Positions 34,727 through 43,682 of a stretch of 64,000 nt of DNA are shown here, piece by piece. How positions within the stretch are numbered: position 1 is the stretch's first letter; every line of letters starts with the position of its first letter. The DNA comes from Sphaerisporangium krabiense (GTDB lineage: Bacteria > Actinomycetota > Actinomycetes > Streptosporangiales > Streptosporangiaceae): the NCBI RefSeq assembly GCF_014200435.1, contig NZ_JACHBR010000001.1:2046001-2110000 (forward strand), in the 5' to 3' direction. Both the position numbers and the translations under genes were made by a program. The notes beneath the pieces are model-generated. The model saw only the letters and a list, made by a program, of their open reading frames with translations. It was not told the DNA's origin and searched no databases.

Positions 34727-34820
34727 GGGCGGGACGGATACGGCAAAGCCCGGCGTGGGCCGTGGGCGGGGCGGGTAAAAAACGTCCGTTCACTCCGAGG
34801 GGTCACCGCGAGGAGGGACC

Positions 34821-35021
34821 ATGGGTGAGAGGACAGTGAACCAGGGCGTGCCGGTGGAGGGTGTCAGCGGCACGGAGCCGCCGGCCTCGCCCGGGACGGC
34901 GTCCGGGGCGCGCCGGGCCGAGACCGGATGCGGCGCCACCCCGCAGTTCTCCGACATCTCCGAGATCGACGACACCATGCGCGAGCACCTCAAGGAGCTC
35001 AATCCCGACGACTTCGAATGA
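34821..35021 (+). CDS. Small acidic protein of unknown function
   Basis: A 66-residue reading frame with a strong ribosome site (AGGAGGGACC before ATG). The first 40 residues are low-complexity (Gly, Pro, Ser, Thr). The last 24, beginning FSDISEIDDTMREHLKELNP, are acidic and helix-forming, ending DDFE. I recognise no family. It could be a small regulatory or chaperone-like protein, or a peptide precursor, but no modifying enzyme is nearby. It lies between the HxlR gene and a leftward secreted-protein gene. Confidence 0.5.
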   Translation: MGERTVNQGVPVEGVSGTEPPASPGTASGARRAETGCGATPQFSDISEIDDTMREHLKELNPDDFE

Positions 35022-35157
35022 AGCGCACCGCGCAGGGGCACCGTCGCGCGAACACCGTTGAGCGACCGCCGCCGCAGGAGGCGCCGCCTCCGCAAGGGCG
35101 GCGGACGGGGCGTCGCCCTTCGCGGCGGTCGGTCACGGAATCGGCTCCGGGGATCGC

Positions 35158-35769
35158 TCAGGGGATCTCTGTGTAACGGAACGACGTGCGGCCGTTGGCG
35201 TCGGTCCAGACATCCGCCGCGGTCGCCAGGCCGTACGCGTCGGTCCGCTGCACCTCCAGGCGGATCGTCGTCGGCCCGTTGACGGTGACGTGCTCGCTGA
35301 TCGGGGTGGTCTCGTTCTTGCCGATGGCCCCGGACAGAGGCGTGGTGTCGAGGATCTGGGTGAGCAGGCGCTCGCTGTTGGGCAGGAGGGCGCCCGTGGT
35401 GGCGTTCCAGAGCCGTCCGACGATGTACACGTTGACCGGCGGCGCGCCGGTGAGGCGCGTGCGGACGCTCAGGTCCAGCGCGTAGGTGCCCGCGTGGGGC
35501 AGGGTGACCGTCAGTCCGGTGCCGACCCACGTCCCGGACACCGCCGGCAGGAGGTTGACGCGCGCGGGCAGGTAGCGGATGTCCGACGCCGTCACCGGCG
35601 CCGCGTCGGCGTCCCCGTCGGGGCCCGAGGTCGCGCCGGGCGGCGGAGCCGAGCTCGCACCGGACGCCGAGGTCGTCATCGCGCCGCCCGCCATGAGGAC
35701 GGCGGCGCCGGCGACGACCAGGCAGGCACGCCTGCCGGAGACGAAGGCCCTGCGGCTGAAGCTCGACAT
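35158..35769 (-). CDS. Secreted protein of unknown function, beta-rich
   Basis: 203 residues. The N-terminus SRRAFVSGRRACLVVAGAAV with a hydrophobic core and ASGA-type cleavage region is a Tat- or Sec-like signal. The mature part starts with a Pro/Gly/Asp linker and has alternating strands: GTWVGTGLTVTLPHAGTYAL, VNVYIVGRLWNATTGALL, TIRLEVQRTDAYG. This suggests a jelly-roll or C1q-like beta-sandwich, but I cannot assign a family. The ATG has a GGGGGA element upstream. It is divergent from a D-Ala-D-Ala carboxypeptidase gene, with 295 bases between them. Confidence 0.7.
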   Translation of the reverse strand: MSSFSRRAFVSGRRACLVVAGAAVLMAGGAMTTSASGASSAPPPGATSGPDGDADAAPVTASDIRYLPARVNLLPAVSGTWVGTGLTVTLPHAGTYALDLSVRTRLTGAPPVNVYIVGRLWNATTGALLPNSERLLTQILDTTPLSGAIGKNETTPISEHVTVNGPTTIRLEVQRTDAYGLATAADVWTDANGRTSFRYTEIP

Positions 35770-36017
35770 GGTGATCCCCCACTGCTGTCTCGGCGGTGAC
35801 CGTGGCCGAATCGCACGGTCCTGCGGTCGCGGCACGGCGGCCCTTCCGGGGGCCGGGGCGCGACCGTGGATCATCCTGCCGGTCGAGCGATCACCGGCGT
35901 GGGCACTGCGCGTACAGGTCGGCCCCGAAAACCGTAAACGATCAACGAACCACCACCGGCGCGAAACGGGCGGGCAGGGCGTGACGCGTCCTTTCCCGCA
36001 CCCATCCCGGGATTTTA

Positions 36018-36034
36018 CTTTTATCGCATAAAAG
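36018..36034. promoter_or_regulatory. Inverted repeat CTTTTAT-CGC-ATAAAAG before carboxypeptidase
   Basis: A perfect 7-bp AT-rich inverted repeat lies 31-47 bases before the carboxypeptidase GTG in an otherwise GC-rich divergent region (35770-36064). It may be an operator overlapping the promoter. I see nothing else clear in this 295-base gap. Confidence 0.4.
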
Positions 36035-36064
36035 CATTTCCAAGCCCATGGCACGCTAAATCCC

Positions 36065-36964
36065 GTGCGTCTCTGGAAAGTTCTGGCAAGTGGCATGCTC
36101 GCCACGTCCGCCCTGGTCAGCGGGCTCTCGTCACCGGCGATCGCCCGGTCCGCGCCCACCGCCGTCCTCGCGTCCACCGAACGCCGCGCCCCCGAGGTGT
36201 TCGGGCGCGCCGTGTATCTCATGGACGCCGCCAACGGGAAATCCCTGTTGGACGAGAACGCCGCCGACCGGATGCCGATCGCCAGCCTCACCAAGGTCAT
36301 GACCGCCTACCTCGTCCTCAGCGAGGCCAAGCCGGCCGACACCGTCCAGATCGCCCAGCAGGACGCCGACTACGCGGAGGCGGGCGGCGGCACGACCGCC
36401 GACCTGCGTCCCGGCGACAGGATCCCGGTCGGCGAGCTGCTCTACGGCCTGATGCTGCCCTCGGGCGCGGACGCCGCGCACGCGCTCGCCCGCCACTACG
36501 GCCCCGGCGTCGACGGTTTCGTCCGCAAGATGAACGCCACCGCCCACCGGCTCGGGCTGCGCGACACCCTCTACGTGAACGCCGACGGGCTTCCCACCTC
36601 GAACGGCGACGGCTACTCCACGGCGCGGGACCAGGCGCGGCTGGCCGCGATCGCCCTGCGCGACGAGAGGTTCAGGACGGTCACCGCCACGCGGAGCCAC
36701 TCCCTGGCGGAGTCCGCGGAGCACAGGTCCTACACCTGGACCAACACCAACAGGATCGCCGGAGACCCGGGCGTGCTCGGCGTGAAGACCGGGTTCACCA
36801 ACGACGCCGGCTTCTGCCTGACGTTCGCGGCGGACCGCGACGGACGTCGCCTGGTCGGCGTGATCCTCGGCGAGGAGGTCTCCTCGCGGCGGTTCGTGAC
36901 CGCGGAGTCGCTGCTGGACTGGGGCGGTGACCGCGGCGGGGACACCGCCCGCGACCAGGTGTAG
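36065..36964 (+). CDS. Serine-type D-Ala-D-Ala carboxypeptidase (peptidase S11)
   Basis: A 299-residue penicillin-binding protein of the DacA/PBP5 group with an N-terminal signal peptide (LASGMLATSALVSGLSSPAIA). The active-site SxxK is IASLTKVMTA (about residue 74), and the third motif is GVKTGFTNDAG. The second motif reads PSGADAAHAL, with Ala where SxN usually has Asn. It would trim the terminal D-Ala from peptidoglycan stem peptides outside the membrane. It lacks a clear C-terminal membrane helix. The start is a GTG with no strong ribosome site. Confidence 0.88.
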   Translation: MRLWKVLASGMLATSALVSGLSSPAIARSAPTAVLASTERRAPEVFGRAVYLMDAANGKSLLDENAADRMPIASLTKVMTAYLVLSEAKPADTVQIAQQDADYAEAGGGTTADLRPGDRIPVGELLYGLMLPSGADAAHALARHYGPGVDGFVRKMNATAHRLGLRDTLYVNADGLPTSNGDGYSTARDQARLAAIALRDERFRTVTATRSHSLAESAEHRSYTWTNTNRIAGDPGVLGVKTGFTNDAGFCLTFAADRDGRRLVGVILGEEVSSRRFVTAESLLDWGGDRGGDTARDQV

Positions 36965-37028
36965 CGGGCGCCCGGCGGCGAGCGCGGCGGGAGCCCGCGA
37001 CGACGGGGAGCGGGTGTCCCTCGGTGAT

Positions 37029-40000
37029 CTACGGGCACACGTCGCGGTAGGGGACGTCGGGAAGGTACCGCCGCCAGTCCCGCTCCGCCAGGGTGCGCCC
37101 CGCCCGGGCGCACACCTCGGCGGCGATCCGCTCCGGATCCACCGGGTACTCGCGTACGCCCCCGGCCTGGTCGGCCGCGTACAGCACGGAGCCGTCGGCG
37201 CTGAACGCCAGGCTCAGGACCGCGCTCCCGCGCAGGTCGGCGGCCGGGCCGAGGCGGCGTCCCGTGGCGACGTCCCAGAGCTGGACGGTGCCCCGGGCGC
37301 CGCCGGTGGCGAGCACGCGCGCGTCCGGCGAGAAGGACATCGCGCCGATCGGCTCCCGGGGGCCGTGCAGGACGGGCGGCCTGAGCGCCGGGCCGCGGGT
37401 GCTCCACAGCGCGACCCTGCCGATGTCGTCGCCCGTGGCCATCAGCCGCCCGTCGGGCGCGAACGCCAGGACCGGGTCCTGATCGCCGTCCTCGGAGGCG
37501 ACGTCGTAGTTCGCGCCGAACGGCGTGCCCGAGGCCGTGTCGAAGAACCGGCCGAGGCCGACGGGCGCGACGGCGCGGCCGTCCGGCGTGAAGACGAACC
37601 CGGCGGGGGCCTCGGCCAGGCGCACCGTCCTGCGCACCTGGCCGGTCCGCGCGTCCCACACGCGCATCCACACCTCGGTCTCCTGGCTCGCCCGCTCGAG
37701 CACCGCGGGGGTGAGCACGGCCACGAGGACGGTTCCGTCGGGGCTCAGCGCGCCAGGCCGCGCCTGCCACCTGTCCTCCGCCGCGATGACGCGGACCGCC
37801 TTCCGGGTGGCGACGTCCCAGATCGTGTACGTCCGCGCGCCGTCGCCGGTGAGCAGGAGGCGTCCGTCGCCGCTGAACATCGGCGGCTGGGCGTCGAGGG
37901 CGCCGGACGCGGGTCCCGTTCCTCGCAGGGGCCCGCCGAGGAAGGCGCGCCGGCGGACGTCCCACAGCCGCACGGGGCCGGAATCGGACATCCGGACGGC
38001 GAGCACGTCCGCGCCGGGGCTCAGCGCCGCCGCGGCGACCTTCCCGGGCAGGACGCCGGGGACGAGGCGCGCGCCGAGGTCCAGCGTGATGACCGAGTCG
38101 TCGACCAGGTACCGCAGCGTGTGCCCGTCGAGGCGGACGTCCGGCGCCCGCCCGTCGAGCTTGTGATCGAGCACCAGGTGGCGGTCGGCGACCCGCCACA
38201 CCTGGATCCGGGAGTCGGCGAACGAGGCCAGCAGCCGGCCGTCCCCGCCGTACCGCAGGCCGGGAGAGGTCGTCAGGGCGTCCCGGCCGTCGGGCCCGGC
38301 CGCCGTCCAGTCCCCCGGAAGGCGCCGGGCCGTCGCGGTGTCCACGAGCGTGATCGTCCGCTCGCCCCGGCAGGCCAGCGTGCGGCCGTCCGGGCTGAAC
38401 GCCAGCGAGAGGGTGGTGCCGGGGCAGGACGCGCGGAACCGCGGGTCCTCGGTCCCCGCGGGCAGCCGCCAGACGTGGATGCCGGGCCCGCCGGCTCCCG
38501 AGACCGTGGCCGCGAGCCGCCCCGAGGACGCGACGGCCGCGTTGCCGAGCTCCCATTCGTCGTGGCCGTAGAAGCGGTCGCGGCCCACGTCCCAGAGGAA
38601 GAGCCCCTGGTTCTCGTGCACCACCAGGATCGCCTCGCCGTCGCCGAACTCCAGCGTGTACGGCACGTACGCGAGACGGTCCGCGGGTGCGGAGCCGTCC
38701 CCGGCGAACGGGTCGTACTCGCGTTTCCGCCATCCGTCGCGGGTGTCCCAGACGACCACCTTCGCGCTGAGCGCCACCGCCAGGTACCGGCCGCTCGGGC
38801 TCAGCGCCACGTCCTGCGGCGGTTGCCCCGCGCCCGGCCGGCCGCCGATCCTCCTGCCGGTGGGGACGTCGTAGAGGCGGACGCCGTCGGCGCTGACGCT
38901 CGCCAGGATCCGGCCGTCGCGGCTGAGCGCGCGGCGGGTGGTGCCGGTGGCCTGCGGGTCGTGGAAGGCGGCGGTCTCGGACTGGTAGAGCGAGGTCGTC
39001 AGGGCGGAGCGCGTGTCGGCGCCGGGGGCGAGGCGCCAGCCCGCGACGGTGAGCAGCATCGCCGTCGCCGGGTCGCTCGCGCGCATCGTGTCGCCGAGCG
39101 CGGAGACCTGCCGTGCGGTCGCCTGGTCGCGCTGCTCGGCGATCCGCCGCCCCTGGTACACCGAAAGACCTCCCCCGGCGAGGGCGAGCACGAGCAGCAC
39201 GGTCAGCGCGAGCGTGAGCAGCCTGCGCCGGCTCGTACGCCTCCTGGCCAGGGCCGATCCGGCGTCGAGGTAGTCGCGCTCCATAGCGTTCAGCGCGAGG
39301 TGCCTGCGGCCGGCGGCGGCCCAGCCGAGCGCGGCGTCGAGCCGGGCGCCCACGAGCAGGTCGGCGTCCTTCCCGCCGTCCCGGCGCCAGCGGTGCGCGG
39401 CGGCGGCCAGCTCGACGTGGGCGCGCAGGCCCTCGTGCTCCTCGTCCAGCCAGGCGCGCAGGCGGGCCCAGGCCCGCAGCAGGGCCGGACGGGCAAGCGT
39501 CATCGCGCCGTCCGCCCCGGCCAGCAGGCCCGCCTGGGCGAACGCCGCCATCGCGCGCTCGGCGGCGGCCTTCTCCTCGGGCCTGCGGCCCTCCAGCACC
39601 TCGGCGCGGCGGACCCGGCGGGTGCTCTCCTCGCCGTGCTCGTCGACCGCGACCATGCGCAGCAGCAGATCCGGCACGACGGCCTGCGCGGCCGGGTCGA
39701 GCCCGGCGTACACCTCCTCGGCGAACGCGCCGAGCGTGGGCTCGCGGTCGGCCTCCCTGCCCATCAGCCCGGCCTCGGCGCTGCCCAGGGCCAGCAGATC
39801 GCCCTGGAAGCCGCGCAGGCCGCTGACCAGGGCCATGAGCAGCTCGCGTGCCTGCGGGCGCGTGCCCGGGTCCTTGCGCAGCGCGGCCTCCACGAGGGGG
39901 CGCAGGGAGTCGGGCAGCATGGAGAGGTCGGGGTCGACGGACAGGACGCGGTGCATGACCCCGCCCAGGCTCTCGGCCTCGAACGGGTCGGACCCTGTCG

Positions 40001-40625
40001 CGGCGAACAGGATGATCCCGCCCCAGGAGAACACGTCGGCCGCGGTGCCGGCCCGCCGCCCGGTGAACACCTCCGGCGCCATGTACGTGGGCGTGCCGGC
40101 GACCAGGCCGCTCGCGGTCAGCGACATCTCCAGCGTGCGCGCCACGCCGAAGTCGATCACCCGCGGCCCGTCCGGGCCGAGCAGCACGTTGTCCGGCTTC
40201 AGGTCGCGGTGGATCACTCCGGCGTCGTGGATCGCGGCCAGCGCCGTGGCCACCCCGGTGGCCAGCCGGTGCAGGCCGTCGCCGCCGAACCTGCGGCCCT
40301 CCCGGCGTACGGCGCGGCGCAGGCTGGGGCCCTCGACGTACTCGCTCACGATGTACGGCGGGTCGCCGTCCAGCCGCGCGTCGATCACCCGGGCGGTGCA
40401 GAACGACGCCACCCGCCGCGCCGCCGTCGCCTCCTTGCCGAACCGGCCCCGCATCTCCTCGTCGCGGGCCGCCTCGCCGTGCAGGACCTTGATCGCGACG
40501 CGGTGGCCCTCGGGGTCGTACGCCTCGTAGACCACCCCTTGGCCGCCCGCGCCGAGCCGGCCCGCCAGCCAGTACCCGCCCAGCCGCTCCGGGTCTTCGG
40601 GCAGCAACGCCGCCGCCAGCGCCAT
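37029..40625 (-). CDS. Membrane Ser/Thr protein kinase with STAND-type middle and WD40 repeats
   Basis: 1198 residues. The N-terminal Hanks kinase has glycine loop GRLGAGGQGVVYEA, VAIK Lys46, HRDLKPDN and DFG (VIDFGVART), so it looks active. From about residue 330 to 470 the sequence (VRRAEVLEG, LLRAWARLRAWLDEEHEGLR, LNAMERDYLDAG) resembles the C-terminal part of nSTAND1 NTPases, but no P-loop NTPase lies between. One membrane helix (LLTLALTVLLVLALAGGGLS, about 468-490) follows, then roughly 11 WD40-type repeats to the end. The kinase would be cytosolic and the WD40 propeller outside if the helix crosses once. The ATG at 40625 follows GAGGTGGG. Confidence 0.85.
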   Translation of the reverse strand: MALAAALLPEDPERLGGYWLAGRLGAGGQGVVYEAYDPEGHRVAIKVLHGEAARDEEMRGRFGKEATAARRVASFCTARVIDARLDGDPPYIVSEYVEGPSLRRAVRREGRRFGGDGLHRLATGVATALAAIHDAGVIHRDLKPDNVLLGPDGPRVIDFGVARTLEMSLTASGLVAGTPTYMAPEVFTGRRAGTAADVFSWGGIILFAATGSDPFEAESLGGVMHRVLSVDPDLSMLPDSLRPLVEAALRKDPGTRPQARELLMALVSGLRGFQGDLLALGSAEAGLMGREADREPTLGAFAEEVYAGLDPAAQAVVPDLLLRMVAVDEHGEESTRRVRRAEVLEGRRPEEKAAAERAMAAFAQAGLLAGADGAMTLARPALLRAWARLRAWLDEEHEGLRAHVELAAAAHRWRRDGGKDADLLVGARLDAALGWAAAGRRHLALNAMERDYLDAGSALARRRTSRRRLLTLALTVLLVLALAGGGLSVYQGRRIAEQRDQATARQVSALGDTMRASDPATAMLLTVAGWRLAPGADTRSALTTSLYQSETAAFHDPQATGTTRRALSRDGRILASVSADGVRLYDVPTGRRIGGRPGAGQPPQDVALSPSGRYLAVALSAKVVVWDTRDGWRKREYDPFAGDGSAPADRLAYVPYTLEFGDGEAILVVHENQGLFLWDVGRDRFYGHDEWELGNAAVASSGRLAATVSGAGGPGIHVWRLPAGTEDPRFRASCPGTTLSLAFSPDGRTLACRGERTITLVDTATARRLPGDWTAAGPDGRDALTTSPGLRYGGDGRLLASFADSRIQVWRVADRHLVLDHKLDGRAPDVRLDGHTLRYLVDDSVITLDLGARLVPGVLPGKVAAAALSPGADVLAVRMSDSGPVRLWDVRRRAFLGGPLRGTGPASGALDAQPPMFSGDGRLLLTGDGARTYTIWDVATRKAVRVIAAEDRWQARPGALSPDGTVLVAVLTPAVLERASQETEVWMRVWDARTGQVRRTVRLAEAPAGFVFTPDGRAVAPVGLGRFFDTASGTPFGANYDVASEDGDQDPVLAFAPDGRLMATGDDIGRVALWSTRGPALRPPVLHGPREPIGAMSFSPDARVLATGGARGTVQLWDVATGRRLGPAADLRGSAVLSLAFSADGSVLYAADQAGGVREYPVDPERIAAEVCARAGRTLAERDWRRYLPDVPYRDVCP

Positions 40626-40842
40626 ACGTACATCCCACCTCTCGGAACACCTGTTGGACGCCGAGGAGGGACCGGATGTTCGCCACGGCGGGCGCCGATC
40701 CCCCGACCGGGCCGAACGTCCCCGAGACCAGGGCCCTCGGCCTCTTCGCGGCCACGCCCGCCGCCGGTTCGATGGAGGGAGACGACGATCCGCGTCGAGT
40801 ACGGCGGGCCTCCATGGGACGGCCCCGGCGAGGAGGGGAAGG

Positions 40843-41436
40843 ATGCTCGTCCAGGAGGTCATGACCAGTCCCGCCATCACGCTGCGGCCGGACGATCCGA
40901 TACGGCGGGCGATCCGCACGCTGCACTCCCATGGGATCACCGCGGCCCCCGTGCTGGGCGACTACGGGGAACTGGTCGGGATCGTCAGCGAGATGGACCT
41001 GCTGTGCGGCGCGTTCGAGCCCGACCCTCGGGTGAGCGTCCGCACGTCGGGCGGACCGGCGGACCCCGCGCCGCGGCGGGTCGGCAGCGTGATGTCCACC
41101 CAGGTCACCACGGTCGCCGAGGACACCGACGCGGCCGTCCTCGTGGACCTGATGGTCGCCAAGCGGGTCAAGAGCGTGCCGGTGCTCCGCGACGACCGGG
41201 TGGTCGGGATGGTCAGCAGGCGCGACCTGATGGCCACCCTCGCCGCGCCCGACGCCGACGTGCGGCGGGCCGTCCTCGGCGCGCTGCGCGAACGGTTCCC
41301 GTCCGGCCCGGCCTGGGAGGTGACCGTCACCGACGGCGAGGTGGAGCTGCGCGGCCAAGCGGGCGGCGACCTCGACGAGATCGCCGACACGGTGGCGCGC
41401 ACCGTCCCGGGCGTGAGCCGCGTGCGGCACGCCTGA
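40843..41436 (+). CDS. CBS-domain pair with C-terminal BON domain
   Basis: 197 residues. Two CBS domains are seen (MTSPAITLRPDDPIRRAIRT and MSTQVTTVAEDTDAAVLVDL), each with its closing VGIVSEMDLL or VGMVSRRDLM element. A short BON domain follows (WEVTVTDGEVELRGQAGG, DTVARTVPGVSRVRHA). CBS pairs bind adenosine nucleotides; BON domains associate with lipid or envelope. The ATG follows AGGAGGGG. It is divergent from the kinase gene, separated by 217 bases. Confidence 0.87.
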   Translation: MLVQEVMTSPAITLRPDDPIRRAIRTLHSHGITAAPVLGDYGELVGIVSEMDLLCGAFEPDPRVSVRTSGGPADPAPRRVGSVMSTQVTTVAEDTDAAVLVDLMVAKRVKSVPVLRDDRVVGMVSRRDLMATLAAPDADVRRAVLGALRERFPSGPAWEVTVTDGEVELRGQAGGDLDEIADTVARTVPGVSRVRHA

Positions 41437-41516
41437 CCGCCGGGTGCCCGCTTCGCCGCGGCACCGTACCTCCGGAACGCCTGTCTCCGGAGCGCCGGGT
41501 TCTCCGGACCGGCGGA

Positions 41517-43682
41517 TCAGACGCCGGCGGCGGCCGGGTGGCCGAGGCGGGTGGACAGGTCGCGGAGCAGGCGCAGCGCGGCGTCGGTGATGACGGTGCC
41601 GGGCGGGAAGACCTCCGCCACCCCGGCCGCGCGCAGGGCGGGCACGTCGCCGGGCGGGATGACACCGCCCGCGACGATCATGATGTCGTCGCGCCCGAGC
41701 GCGGCCAGCTCGTCGCGGAGCGCGGGCACCAGCGTCAGGTGCCCGGCCGCCTGCGAGGAGACCCCGGCGATGTGCGCGTCGGCCTCGACGGCCTGGCGGG
41801 CGACCTCGGCGGGGGTCTGGAACAGCGGGCCCACGTCCACGTCGAAGCCGAGGTCGGCGAAGGCGGTGGCGATCACCTTCTGCCCCCGGTCGTGCCCGTC
41901 CTGGCCCATCTTCGCGACCAGGATGCGCGGACGCCGCCCCTCGGCCGCGGCGAACGCGGCGCAGGCATCCCGGACCGCCGCGACGGCGCGGGAGGTGTCC
42001 GAGCCGTCCCCCATCTCGTCCCGGTAGACGCCGGTGATGGTGCGGACGTCGGCCTGGTGGCGGCCGAACACCTCCTCCAGCGCCGCGGAGATCTCCCCGA
42101 CCGTGGCCCGCGCGCGGGCCGCGTCCACGGCCAGGGCCAGCAGGTTGCCGTCCCCCGTCGCGCCCCGCCCGAGCGCGTCCAGCGCCTCGCGTACGGCGGC
42201 GGGGTCGCGTTCGGCGCGCAGGCGGCGCAGCCGTTCCACCTGCGTGGCGCGGACGGCGGTGTTGTCCACCTTCAGCACCTCGACCTCGCTGTGCGCGTCG
42301 GTCCGGTACCGGTTGACCCCGATGACCGGCTGGGCGCCGGAGTCGATGCGGGCCTGGGCGCGGGCCGCCGCCTCCTCGATGCGCAGCTTGGGCAGCCCGG
42401 CCTCGATGGCCTTGGCCATGCCTCCGGCGTTCTCGACCTCGGTGATGTGCTCCCAGGCCCGGCGGGCGAGCCGGCTGGTGAGGGTTTCCACGTAGGACGA
42501 GCCGCCCCAGGGGTCGATCACGCGGGTGGTCCCCGACTCGTGCTGCAGGACGAGCTGGGTGTTGCGGGCGATGCGGGCGGAGAAGTCGGTGGGCAGGGCG
42601 AGCGCCTCGTCCAGGGCGTTGGTGTGCAGCGACTGGGTGTGTCCCTGGGTGGCGGCCATCGCCTCGACGCAGGTGCGCACCACGTTGTTGAACACGTCCT
42701 GGGCGGTGAGCGACCAGCCGGAGGTCTGGCAGTGGGTGCGCAGCGCCAGCGAGCGCGGGTCCTGTCCGCCCGCCTCGCGCACGATACGGCTCCACAGCAG
42801 GCGGGCGGCGCGCAGCTTGGCGACCTCCATGAAGAAGTTCATCCCGACGCACCAGAAGAACGACAGCCGCGGCGCGAAGGCGTCCACGTCCAGCCCGGCC
42901 GCCACCCCGGCCCGCAGGTACTCCAGGCCGTCGGCCAGGGTGTAGGCCAGCTCCAGGTCACAGGTGGCCCCGGCCTCCTGCAGGTGGTAGCCGGAGATGG
43001 AGATCGAGTTGAACTTCGGCATCCGCCGCGAGGTGTAGGCGAAGATGTCGGAGATGATCCGCATCGAGGGGCCGGGCGGGTAGATGTAGGTGTTGCGGAC
43101 CATGAACTCCTTGAGGATGTCGTTCTGGATGGTCCCGGTCAGCTCCTCCGGCGCCACCCCCTGCTCCTCGGCCGCCACGATGTACAGCGCCAGGATCGGC
43201 AGCACGGCCCCGTTCATGGTCATCGACACCGACATCTCACCCAGCGGGATGCCGTCGAACAACCGCCGCATGTCGTAGATCGAGTCGATCGCCACCCCCG
43301 CCATGCCCACATCGCCCGCCACGCGCGGGTGGTCGGAGTCGTAGCCGCGGTGCGTGGCCAGGTCGAACGCCACCGACAGCCCCTTCTGCCCGGCCGCCAG
43401 ATTGCGCCGGTAGAAGGCGTTGGACTCCTCCGCCGTGGAGAACCCCGCGTACTGGCGGATCGTCCAGGGACGGGTCACGTACATGGTGGGGTACGGCCCC
43501 CGCACGTACGGCGGAATGCCCGGATAGGTGTGCGGGTCGTAGTCCTCCGCTTCGAGGTCGGCGGGGGTGTGGACCGGCGGGACCGGGATGCCCTCGGGAC
43601 TCTGCCAGGGGTCGCCGTGGGCCACCGGGGGCGCGTAGCGTGCCGCGCCGGTGAGACCGACGCCGCGGAAGTCGGGGATCAC
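41517..43682 (-). CDS. mutB: Methylmalonyl-CoA mutase large subunit
   Basis: 721 residues, the usual length. The TIM-barrel substrate part shows [20 protein letters not shown] and [11 protein letters not shown]. The C-terminal cobalamin domain has the DxHxxG motif in [13 protein letters not shown] near residue 597, with AGGVIPPGD. It interconverts methylmalonyl-CoA and succinyl-CoA with adenosylcobalamin. The GTG start overlaps the small-subunit stop by four bases. It is the last gene of the coupled five-gene propionate operon; neither the epimerase nor the MeaB chaperone is in this window. Confidence 0.95.
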   Translation of the reverse strand: MIPDFRGVGLTGAARYAPPVAHGDPWQSPEGIPVPPVHTPADLEAEDYDPHTYPGIPPYVRGPYPTMYVTRPWTIRQYAGFSTAEESNAFYRRNLAAGQKGLSVAFDLATHRGYDSDHPRVAGDVGMAGVAIDSIYDMRRLFDGIPLGEMSVSMTMNGAVLPILALYIVAAEEQGVAPEELTGTIQNDILKEFMVRNTYIYPPGPSMRIISDIFAYTSRRMPKFNSISISGYHLQEAGATCDLELAYTLADGLEYLRAGVAAGLDVDAFAPRLSFFWCVGMNFFMEVAKLRAARLLWSRIVREAGGQDPRSLALRTHCQTSGWSLTAQDVFNNVVRTCVEAMAATQGHTQSLHTNALDEALALPTDFSARIARNTQLVLQHESGTTRVIDPWGGSSYVETLTSRLARRAWEHITEVENAGGMAKAIEAGLPKLRIEEAAARAQARIDSGAQPVIGVNRYRTDAHSEVEVLKVDNTAVRATQVERLRRLRAERDPAAVREALDALGRGATGDGNLLALAVDAARARATVGEISAALEEVFGRHQADVRTITGVYRDEMGDGSDTSRAVAAVRDACAAFAAAEGRRPRILVAKMGQDGHDRGQKVIATAFADLGFDVDVGPLFQTPAEVARQAVEADAHIAGVSSQAAGHLTLVPALRDELAALGRDDIMIVAGGVIPPGDVPALRAAGVAEVFPPGTVITDAALRLLRDLSTRLGHPAAAGV

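Noticed and set aside
35018..35176. Short basic frame starting at the stop of the small acidic protein
   Set aside because: ATGA overlap is tempting, but there is no ribosome site, the sequence is Arg/Pro low-complexity and it runs into the convergent secreted-protein gene.
41437..41516. Three TCCGGA copies between the CBS and mutB genes
   Set aside because: TCCGGA is a self-complementary GC-rich hexamer expected often by chance here, and no consistent stem forms.
36730..42852. A 2040-codon leftward open frame across kinase and mutB
   Set aside because: It is a shifted frame of two real genes, with low-complexity Arg/Gly-rich sequence and no family match.
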